From Chrysomallon squamiferum (taxonomy: Eukaryota; Mollusca; Gastropoda; Neomphalida; Peltospiridae), in contig CM022678.1 of NCBI GenBank assembly GCA_012295275.1, forward strand, positions 8,593,678-8,657,677: a stretch of 64,000 bases of DNA, read 5' to 3'. The notes below the pieces were generated by a model that saw nothing but the letters and a program-made list of their open reading frames with translations, did not search any database and had not been told where the DNA came from. Below, piece by piece: positions 47,356 to 64,000 of the stretch; position 1 is the first letter of the stretch, and every line of letters starts with the position of its first letter. Position numbers and translations under genes: made by a program.

Positions 47356-47470
47356 GATCCTAGACAACAGAATCAAGCTGCCTCAGAAAAGATTAACTAG
47401 AGCACCAGAATGCTATTATTTCACAGTCTTCCCTGTCCAGAGAAAGCTCAACACTTTCAAGAGAAAATCT
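47356..47470 (+). CDS. IRAG: IRAG-like exon, one base short
   Basis: After TTGTTGTAG the frame DPRQQNQAASEKIN continues the coiled coil and meets TAG. One extra C at 47395 (AACTAG to AACCTAG) gives LEHQNAIISQSSLSRESSTL and then SRENL to donor TCT|GTAAGA. The serine-rich SLSRESSTLSREN stretch looks like a phosphorylated linker. Downstream exons, including the expected membrane anchor, were not recognised in the window. Confidence 0.55.
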
Positions 47471-47739
47471 GTAAGATCATAAAATCAATCTAATTTGAAT
47501 TTCGAAACCTCAGTGATCTCCAAAAGACTGCATTGTCAATATTATCAGAACATCCAGTGTACACATTGTACTTCATAGCAGCTTGCACTGTTTTTATCAT
47601 TGATGTGTGTGCATGGTTATTCTAAGTTTTATCACTGAAAGAGGAATAGAGATTCATCACTGATATGGAATGCCATTTTTCTAAAACCCTAAAATTAATG
47701 TCATAGTGCATAGAGGTGTTACATTTTTTAATCATCAAA

Positions 47740-48001
47740 TTTTTGTATTATTTAAATCGGGGAAATTGAAAGGTTTGCTGGGATAATCAATGTAAATATA
47801 TTTAAAATTATGTAATTAGGGTAATTAGAATATTTTATTAAAAATATTTTTTTTTAAATTAAAAAAACAAAACAACATTTATTTTATCTTTCTTTGTCAT
47901 ATTATTTAAATCAGGGAAAATTCAAGGGTTTAATATATTTAGAATTATGTAATTAGGGGTAATTAGAATTTTTTATTAAAAAAAAAAACAAACAACAAAA
48001 C

Positions 48002-48050
<49 letters not shown>

Positions 48051-48590
48051 TAAATCAGGGGAAAGTCTAGGGTTTGCTGGGGGTAATCAATGTAAATATA
48101 GTTGAAGATTATGTAATTAGGGGTAATTAGAATTAGGGCTAATTAGAATTATTTATAAAAAAAAAAAAGAAAAAAAACTTTTTTCTGTATATTTTGAATC
48201 AGGGGAAAATCAAGGGTTTGCTGGGGTAATCATTGTATAAATATATTTAAAATTATGTAATTAGAATTTTTTAAAAAAAAAAAAAAAAAAACAAGAACAA
48301 CATGTTTTTTTTTTTATTATTTACATCAGGAGAAAATCAAGGGTTTGCTGGGGGTAATCAATTTAAATATAATTGAAGATTATGTAATTAGGGGTAATTA
48401 GATTTTTTTTTATAAAAACTACAAAAACAAAAACAACAGTTTTTTTTTTATCATATTTAAATCAGGGTAAATCAAGGGTTGCTTGGAGTAATCATTGTAT
48501 AAATATATTTAAGATTATCTAATTAGGGATAATTAAAATTTATTTATAACAACAACAAAAAAAAAAAATAATTTTTTTTTTGACATAAAG
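47740..48590. repeat. ~115-bp degenerate tandem repeat
   Basis: Six to seven copies built of aaatcaggggaaaatcaagg, gtttgctgggggtaatcaat, aaattatgtaattaggggta and an A-run/T-run with ATT triplets. Copy lengths differ because the A, T and ATT runs vary. Confidence 0.88.
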
Positions 48591-49159
48591 TCATTTATGT
48601 TAGACATTTGAAGATATACATGAAAATACTATGTCTGATTGTAAATATATCTGTGTTTCATTTTTATCATTCTTACTGTATGAAAAATTATTCTGCTTGT
48701 ATTTTATTTTTAGAAATGAAAAGTAAATTATTTCAGTCATGTGTTCTTTCTCTTTTTTCTTTTTTTCTTTTGAATGGAACTTAATGATACATTTTTTGTT
48801 ATATTTTTTATTCCAGTAACAATGAAAATTTTTAAAATATTTTTAAAATAATAACAATTATATAAAAAATGTTTACTATGTAACTATTTGTTAAATTTCA
48901 GTCACATTTTAATTCCTAATTGTTCAAATCACAGAGAAAAGTTGAAGAAACATACCTTAATTATTCTCTTTTATTTCTATTTTGTGATTTAATATATTTT
49001 TTTTAAATTTCAAAGTTAATATATATTTTTTTTCCATTGGAAATCTGTTTCAATTTTCTGTTTTGGAACTAATCTGGAAAACTTGGAATTCTAAGAAAAG
49101 TTTTAGTAATTCATAAAAATAGTTGCAGGTCAGGGCAATTTCCTGTATATCAAAAAAAC

Positions 49160-49214
<55 letters not shown>

Positions 49215-50188
49215 CATCAGTGACATACTATTTCTCTGCTAAGACTTGATAGACCCTTAACTGTAACATTTGTAATTAAAAAAATATTCCAATTTTATGT
49301 TATTTTAATCTTTATAAATCTGCTATATGTCTAATAACATTTGCAATTAAAAAAATATTCCAATTTTATTACATTTTAATCTTTATAGCTCTGCTATATG
49401 TCTAATAACATTTGTAATTAAAAAAATATTCCAATTTTATTACATTTTAATCTTTATAGCTCTGCAATAAGTCTAAAACCTTGACTGTAACATTTGTAAT
49501 AAGAAAATTCCATTTGTTTTAATCTTTATAAGTGTGCAGTCTAAAATGGCATTACCCTACAGTGTCCTGGTTTTATAGAAATATTTTGTTTATATTTTAA
49601 TTATTTATCAATGTTAACAGATGCAAGTTGAAATAAAGTGTTCTTGGAACATACCTACATGTTTATATTGATTCCATTTACACAACTTTATATGTATATT
49701 ACAAGATATATTATTCAATATTTGTCTTTTGTTGTATTAAAAGTGAGAAACAAATAATAATTCTTGTTCATTCTAAAAAGTAATACAAATTCTTTGATAC
49801 ATTATGGATTAAAGTTCCATAGAGGCCCTTCCTGGAATGATAACAAATATATTGTATCTCTCATGTAACCAAAACTTTATTTTTTCTTTTCTTTTCTTTT
49901 ATTTTTTATTTTTTTGTGTGGTGGCTCTTACAAAGTTCTGTGTAATGTATTTATATTAAATTTAAAAAAAATACATTTATGTTTACATATTAAAGAAGGA
50001 AAAAAATTCACAATTTCTGAATGTTTCATTCCTTATACTAGCAAATGTTAATTCATTTTGTTGTTAAATAACAAAGTCATGAATTAAAAGTATCTAAGTG
50101 TTTGTGGTCATGTGTGTGTATATGCGTGTGAATGTGCACCTCTTTACTTGGTAGTTTGAAACTCATTTTAATGAATAGAAAAAGACAA

Positions 50189-50190
<2 letters not shown>
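48591..50190. other. AT-rich non-coding DNA
   Basis: Holds an (ATT)n run at 49164-49210 besides the tandem repeat listed. No exon or conserved motif was seen. Confidence 0.6.
49268..49515. repeat. ~68-bp tandem repeat, 3.5 copies
   Basis: Units contain taacatttgtaattaaaaaa, ttttaatctttatagctctg and ctatatgtc. The last unit is truncated. Confidence 0.9.
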
Positions 50191-50258
<68 letters not shown>

Positions 50259-50279
50259 TACTATTGCAATTATTATTAC

Positions 50280-50367
<88 letters not shown>
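50190..50367. repeat. (ATT)n microsatellite
   Basis: About 58 ATT triplets with one interruption near 50258-50272. The poly-Leu open frame across it is an artefact. Confidence 0.97.
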
Positions 50368-50699
50368 ATGACAGTCTTTGACTAGGAGTAGTGAGTATAA
50401 ATAAAAAAAAAAATACAGAAAAAAAAAAAGTTTCCAGATTAAAAGCCTTTTATTTATTAAGATTATTAAAGGCTTGAGGTAATGTTATATTGATAACTAG
50501 AGGTAGAATGGTAACCTTTGACTTAGTAGTTTAAGTTGGTGTATAGAGAGACATGCAGTGTTAGTTTACACTGAAACACTGATTAGTTTGTAGTATGTTT
50601 AGATCATCTGAGAACAAAAGTCATTAATGTAATATTTTATTATGTGTCTCTATTCATTTATCCTTTCATTCATCTATCTTTTTATACATCCAGTGTCTT

Positions 50700-50842
50700 T
50701 GTGAGTGTTTATGTCTGAGTTTGTGTCTGTCTGTGTGTGTTTGTGTGTTTGTGTTTGTTTATGTATTTATGTTAGACTGTTTATGTCTGTAATGTATGTG
50801 TACCCATTATGTGTTGTGTGTGTGTATGTGTATGTGTATTTA

Positions 50843-50875
<33 letters not shown>

Positions 50876-50982
50876 GTATTTATGTGTATGAATGTGTATG
50901 TATGTATGTATGTTATGTATGTATGTGTATGTGTGTGTATGTGTGTATGTGTATGTGTATGTATGTATGTATGTGTGTATGA
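50700..50982. repeat. GT/GTAT low-complexity tract
   Basis: Interrupted TGTG and TGTATG units. The long open frame that continues through the T-rich tract to 51412 encodes Val/Cys/Tyr and Phe/Leu low complexity and is not called as a gene. Confidence 0.93.
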
Positions 50983-51106
50983 AACACTGGGTGGAGTTGT
51001 TGATTATCAACCTGCTAAACACTTGTTTATTAAACACTCTTTGTGTTCAGTTCAAATATCCTGTCTCCAAGCTAAACAAACCAACTCCTGGCCTGTCCTT
51101 ATCATT

Positions 51107-51131
51107 TTATTTATTTATTTATTTATTTATT

Positions 51132-51170
<39 letters not shown>

Positions 51171-51305
51171 CTTTTTTTTTTATTTATTTATACATTTATT
51201 CATTTTTATTTTTTTATTTCTTTTTTTATTTTTTTATTTATTTGTTTTTTTTATATTTTTTATTTTTTTTTATTTTTTATTTATTTTTTTTTTTTTTTTT
51301 TTTTA
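51107..51305. repeat. T-rich tract with TTTA units
   Basis: A TTTA array followed by almost pure T with scattered A, C and G. Confidence 0.95.
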
Positions 51306-52850
51306 TACATATAAGCAGACTGGACAAGTGTCTCTGTTTCAATCACAGGGTGACAACATTTGTGACAAACTGGAAGTTTCAGCTTGACGTGATTGTGAGA
51401 AAAAAAAAATAGATTCTTTGTGTTTAGATTAATCACTGGATTCATGTATACATGTGGAAGTATGGGACTGAAAGATGGATGGATGATGAATAAGAGATAT
51501 AAATGGATGAAGTAAAATGGTTAGCCTGGTTAGAATAGGGAGGGATGATATATTCACATAATATCCAAATACAATAACTCACTGGATATTTGGGTATGGG
51601 TGTGTGTGTGTTCACATTAACATTTATATATAATTTGTGAGAGCTTGTGATTCATTTTTATTTATTTGTTTATCTACAATATCTCTGGCATGTTTTGATA
51701 ATAATGATAATTTTGATGTGATAATTATAACAGTAAAGATTCAAATTAATAAACAAATAATACAATACTTTCAAATATGAATACATTTTTTTTAAATGAA
51801 CTGTTGTAGTAAAATATCTCAACAGTACCTATTATATTCACATTTACTATAGTATCTACTACACTGTATCTGCTATACCCATAGTATACTACTATATCCC
51901 ATATCAACTATATTCCATATCTACTAGAGTCATATAAATGATATCCATACTTGATTTCAGAATGTTTGATGCACTTCTTAGTGGTACCTACAGGTGTGAT
52001 TCCAAGTTATGAACACATACAAGATAAAATTACATCATTTTATTCACCTGTTCATAGGCTCTGCATTTTTTGTACATCTATAGGTGGAACTAAAAATAGA
52101 CATGGATAAGATTTTGTGCATGCGTTTTGAAAGAAACATAATCCAAAATGCATGTTTGTTTTTTCTTTAAAATCCAAAATAGTTTATTTATTTATTTATT
52201 TTTCTTACACTAAAGAGTTTAAACTAGACTTTGATTTTTCATTTTATTTTGTTACAACACATTTCAGAATCAGAAAATTCAAATAATCTTATAGACCTTC
52301 TAATTAATATACCTATGAATTTATCCATTTAAGAAATTTACTTAATATAATTGTAACAGAAGAAATTATGATTATTAAATACTTTACTTGGGTTAATATG
52401 TCAAAACAATATAAATAAAAATTATCCTCATAAATAGGAATTTGTTACTCCAGTTTGATAATGCTGGCTAAAAAATTATAATTGAAAACAAAATAATTTA
52501 CAATATTTATTTCAACAAAAATACTTTTTCATCTGAAAAATATAATTTTAGAAAAACTACTAAAAATTGTAAGATTTCTGATTTATCCAGTAAAACTATA
52601 AAAAAGAATACCAAGACATTTGTTTACAAAAATGTTGTAAGTTAATAATTTGACAGACAAAATAACCTGCAAATTACTGATTAAGTAAATTTCTAATTTC
52701 TGATTTTATCTTCGAAACAACAAATACATGCATATGTAGGTTTACATATTTCCTTCCATTTTATGTTTTATTGGGTAAATCTTTACCACAAGTCTTGGTA
52801 TTTAATTATTATTTAATATTTGGATTAGATGATTAAGTAAAAAAAAAAAA

Positions 52851-52897
<47 letters not shown>

Positions 52898-53160
52898 TGA
52901 AAAACATGAAATATATATTTTTTTTTTTAAAAGTCCTTAAAATAAACATTATTTTTTTTTTTTTTTTTTTAATGTAAGTAATCAGTAATTTTATGATCAA
53001 TCATATTCTCTTTCTTTTCAAATTTATATCATAAGACTTAATGTCATATTTTTCACCACTGTTTGAAATACACTTTGAAATAAACATCATTTTCCCTATC
53101 ATGTATTGTCTGAATGTTTTTATTTTTCTCACTCATTAGTATCATTTGAAATATTTGTTC
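51306..53160. other. AT-rich non-coding DNA
   Basis: Includes degenerate tandem phrases around 51840-51930 (actatatcc-like), an AAT array at 52849-52890 and a T-run at 52952-52971. No gene is supported. Confidence 0.6.
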
Positions 53161-53169
53161 TTGTTTAAG

Positions 53170-53398
53170 ACTGCTGCAGACTTGACTGTACTTGGTGCTG
53201 TGTCTGGTCAAACATTTTTCTCACTGCTGTGACTGACTGAAAAAAGAGGCAGAACTGAATCCAGCATCTGTTTCATGATTTCTCAATCAGTCTGGCATCA
53301 ACTATCAAAACTTTGATAGCAAAAACTCAAATCTTCATCAAACTTGGCCACAGATTTTCATTTCTGCTTTCACATGTCTGTGCACTGAACTCCATCAA
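53170..53398 (-). other. Possible decayed CAMSAP-region exon
   Basis: A GC-richer block. On the minus strand one frame reads NHETDAGFSSASFFSQSQQ and then hits TGA; other frames give DTAPSTVKSAAV. Composition and position, downstream of the CAMSAP 5' half on the same strand, would suit a linker exon. Splice edges are unclear and no family motif is certain. Confidence 0.25.
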
Positions 53399-53407
53399 AC
53401 CATCCTA

Positions 53408-53409
53408 TA

Positions 53410-53472
<63 letters not shown>

Positions 53473-53496
53473 AAGAAGAAGAAGAAGAAGAAGAAG

Positions 53497-53546
<50 letters not shown>

Positions 53547-53548
53547 CG
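53408..53548. repeat. (AAT)n(AAG)n(AAC)n compound microsatellite
   Basis: Three adjacent pure triplet arrays of about 12, 18 and 16 units, each differing by one base in the third position. Confidence 0.98.
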
Positions 53549-54701
53549 GTAATAATAGTAGTGAAAATATCTACTGCTTTAATATTAATACTAATAATTT
53601 TTATTACAATAAAGTAACACACTCTATATATATATTTGCTGTTAGGGCTAATTAATCTACTGCTTCTAAACTTACTTATCTATATTGTGCATCAATTTAA
53701 TTGAAAATATTAAGTAGCTATTGTTCATTGAAATGGTTAGACTTTTCTTTAAAAATCACTTATTAAGAAATATTAGAAACCTGACTTCCACAGTTACATC
53801 AATGACACACGAGAGACAGACTTTCACTGGAATTGTTTCATTCAGGATGATATTTCTACCACCTGAATCAAAGTGTATAATTACTTGTTGTCTACCACAT
53901 CAAGTCTACTATTTCAAGTCAGTGGAACCTCAAGTCTCAGATCCTAGGTTCCTTAGGTTTGTAAATTGTAATCTTTACTGTAGAGGTAATTGTGTACTGT
54001 TATCTATCATAATCCATCTGAATTCATTTTATTTATAAACAAACAACTGTGGTTTATTGTCAATCTCTAATCAACACTAAAACAATGAATTTATGTAGCT
54101 ATTCATGATCTTCCATGTGACCAGCTAGTGGTAACCAGTTTTCAAATGCAGTACTTGGTCACAACCACAAACCTCTATCAATTAACTGAACAGTGTGAAA
54201 AGGAAATGTCTAAAATTGAAGTAACTGGAAATATTAGAAGCATTATTTTTGTTTGTGATTCAATTATTCAGACACCTGAGAACAGCAATAAAACACTTTC
54301 CCTCCCAGTGAATTATTAATACATTTTATTTCAGGGAAATAACTGAAGTCCACTAGCCTATTGCAAAATGTAGTCACATGGTCACTGAATACAAATGGAG
54401 GCAAAATGTACTTCTATGTGATAATATAAAAATAAAAAGCAAATGTAGACTAACTTTAGTAGAAAACAGTGATTATTTCACGTATCACCAGACTGCATGA
54501 ACCATGTGTGTGTGTGAAATACTAACAGTCTGCTGGATTCTGTTACCTGCAACCTGTTGATGAGTCCTTCCATCAACACCCTACCAGTCAAAGTTTCTCT
54601 TGTGAGATCTCATGTGTCAAAGTTACACAGAAACTACACTGAGCAGCTACACCAACAGTGACACCTGTAAATATGAAGAGGAAAATAAATTTCAAATTTA
54701 A

Positions 54702-54769
<68 letters not shown>

Positions 54770-56788
54770 ATATACACACACACACCTGCAACAAAATATT
54801 TGTTTTTAGATTCTGTTGTAGAAAACAGAAATTTATTTATGACCATCCAGCACAAAATGGGTTGCTGGTCATAAAGTTTACATTTTGATGTTTTTTAACT
54901 TTTCTAGATGAGCTTTGTCTTCACAGTGAAAACTATATAAAAATTAAAAATATAGTTCCCGAGATATTAGTGACTGAACATTCTAACTTTCCATAATCAG
55001 TTTCTTGATAAAACAGAATTAAATGACAATGATGATCTTTTAAACATTTTCCATAACAACAACTATTCCATATTAATAAAATCTTCTCACATTAGGCTCA
55101 GAATAGAATGCCCTGATGTTTGAAGACAGTATCTGTTTTGTTTTTGTAGAACAGTTTATTTTAATTTTAATATTAATCTTTGACTGAATGTATTAAACTA
55201 GAAATACCTGATTAAACAGTAATAATTTAATAGTCATTAAAGAACATAAAAGCATAAAATTATAAAATGATATCTTGATTGAGGAGAAAAGACATCACCA
55301 CTGTTTAAAGTCTTCAGCTGTATTTTCCTCTTTTTATCACACATTAAAACATCTCCTTATACCTAAAATAATCTCATATTAATGCTTCAGCATGAAAATG
55401 TTTTGAGAAAATTAAAATGTCTGATATTCATTCCTAAACATGTACAAAATATTTGTTTACTAAAAAAAGTAATGTCCTTTGACACAACAGACTGAAACTA
55501 GTCTATTTACAAATTAGCAGCTTGACAGGTTCTTATGGGTGACATGAGTAGCTTCACAGAGACTTTAAACTTTGACAACTAACATCTACATGTTTTCAGT
55601 TAGATGGTAGAAGGGCCATATAAAAAGGGTCCGCAGAAATTTACAAGAGAATGGTTCATATTAAAATGCAGTGCAACAACTTGGACAAAGTCTCTGCAAC
55701 TTGTACCCTAGGATTTTGATAACATCTGATTTCAAATGATTTAAAAAAATTCTAGGATGGATATGTACAAAGCTTTTATGTCCACAAGCGTAAAAGACCA
55801 TGATGTCTGTCATGGACTTTTGTTAACTTTGAATCGATGACTAAAAAGGTCTCAGTATAGTGTGTTCTCTATATACAAAAACACCTACATACTTGTACAA
55901 CCCCTACTCAGTATTTGTGACTTCACTAACATTAAAATCTTTTTCATTTCTATGTATAGTGATTACCCACAAATGTTCCTGATATTGATAGAAGGATAAC
56001 AAATTTCTCAGATGTCTGCAATTGGAACAGTTAATAACTGAACAATGGTCATGGCCTCACATTACAGAATGGTTAGTTTTGCACACCAATTTGCAAGTAG
56101 GACTATTTTGCCGAGATCTCGCAATCTGCATCCTTGAATTACCCGGCAATGGGCACATGCACAGTGGAATGTGAAATATCTCAATTAACAGTTGACTCTA
56201 AAACCCACTATATTATAATTTAGAAAATTCACTTTTCTTTTGAAAACCAAGAACACAGTTAAAAACTAATTCTTTGCTTGGACACATATACCCTTTTAAA
56301 TGAGATAATAAGAATAACAAAAAAATAATAAAAATGAATAGCCATTTATAATATTTTATTTTAAAACTATTTTTAAAATCTGTTTTTACAGAATACAACA
56401 TACATAAATGTTGTGTCACCAGATGAACTGCTGCTATCATTTTACTGTTACTGACTGTTATCTTTGTCAGTAGAATAACATTACACTTACTCAGTCTGCT
56501 AATACAAAGACTCCTGGAAGAAGTTTATTCAATAAAATACAATAGAAAATATGTTTTGTTGTTGTGTTTGTGTGATGTCCAAGTCTGCGCTCATTAAGAA
56601 CAATCTATTACCACTACTGTCTTCTGATCAAAGTGTTTTCTGAATTCTGTTTCTTAGGATTAATGTAAACATCAAGGTTAATGTAAAATGGCATATGTCC
56701 TTTACCTTCACCTTCACTTTGACCTTGACCTACATAATTTTCGTTATCCTTGTGTTAGTGGAGTATCAGACACTGAAATCACACTTAC
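53549..56788. other. Sparse region with one candidate minus-strand exon
   Basis: An (AC)n tract lies at 54706-54786. On the minus strand, 54556 to about 54615 reads DLTRETLTGRVLMEGLINRL to donor TTGCAG|GTAACA, with TTTACAG further upstream at about 54663; the part between contains a TGA and a TAG in that frame. It may be a CAMSAP exon but carries no recognised motif. Plus-strand frames at 53721-54038 and 54128-54319 lack splice sites and domains. Confidence 0.35.
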
Positions 56789-63539
<6,751 letters not shown>

Positions 63540-64000
63540 GGCTGAAAATGTGCGCATAATCCGCATTCGATTCACGCTTGGAATCACACAAACATAAAAC
63601 ATCCCAATCCATTTGGATTCTCGTGAAATATTTCCAAAATTCTATTAAATTGAATAATCAACAAGTAAAACGTTACCGAATTAAAAACAAAAATAAACTG
63701 GCTGTCAAACATCAGTTCATACTGGTTTGAAAAGCGTAGCATACATTCGAATCCGTTTATGTTCGAAACATCGTGGTTTATCGAGACTAGCCTGGCCTTA
63801 ACCTAATTTTATTTAGTATTTAAGAAGTCATTAATTTGTTTATTCTCACAAAAATTATTATAAAATTTGTAGAAATTTATTCTGTATTCATTTCTGAGCT
63901 AAAAATGAAATTAAGAAAAATATCCATAATAATTATAAATATTATTAATATTAATAAATAAATAATTGCGATAATAATTTTTAAGAAACAAAAAAGAATT

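Noticed and set aside
50705-51412. Longest plus frame in the window, 235 codons
   Set aside because: Translation of GT and T-rich low-complexity DNA into Val/Cys/Tyr and Phe/Leu runs.

Overview
The window is eukaryotic (metazoan) genomic DNA: strongly AT-rich, packed with microsatellites and minisatellites, and carrying short exons of about 40 to 440 bases flanked by GT/AG splice sites instead of long bacterial-type reading frames. Exons of a CAMSAP/patronin gene, an IRAG (MRVI1/LRMP) family gene, calcium-binding EGF repeats, an nSTAND3-type NTPase, a piggyBac transposase and a LINE endonuclease suggest a lophotrochozoan, probably a mollusc. That placement is an inference from gene families, not a proven identification.

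Layout. 1-7.4 kb: trinucleotide and dinucleotide repeats, a GC-richer block, a C-run cluster and a 76-bp minisatellite. 7.5-14.6 kb (minus): the 3' half of a CAMSAP gene, with coiled-coil exons followed by a complete but frame-broken CKK domain. A 51-bp minisatellite starts exactly at one of its splice donors. 14.6-16.2 kb: a duplicated, decayed copy of the CAMSAP 5' end. 18-29 kb (plus): a scatter of exons, two of which make a concanavalin A-like domain, with a 65-bp minisatellite between those two. 30-34.6 kb (plus): IRAG-family exons. 34.6-46 kb: an inserted stretch with a dead piggyBac element (minus), a 54-bp minisatellite, a broken nSTAND3 gene (minus), an 81-bp minisatellite and EGF exons (plus). 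46-47.5 kb: a second copy of the IRAG coiled-coil exon and a following exon. 47.5-56.7 kb: repeats and little recognisable coding sequence. 56.8-63.6 kb (minus): the 5' half of CAMSAP (CH region and linker), with a LINE fragment in one intron. 62.5-64 kb is the partner of the 14.6-16.2 kb duplication.

CAMSAP binds microtubule minus ends through its CKK domain. IRAG-family proteins are coiled-coil ER proteins linked to the IP3 receptor. They need not act together; they interleave here on opposite strands. The two CAMSAP halves may be one large minus-strand locus with other genes between, or two partial paralogues.

Many recognised exons carry a lesion: single-base length changes, mostly in homopolymers, and in-frame stops, mostly TGA, at codons one C-to-T change from Arg or Gln. 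Either consensus sequence quality is poor or parts of these genes are decaying. Exon edges given here rest on splice motifs, phase agreement and family motifs read by eye. No alignment or transcript data were used.
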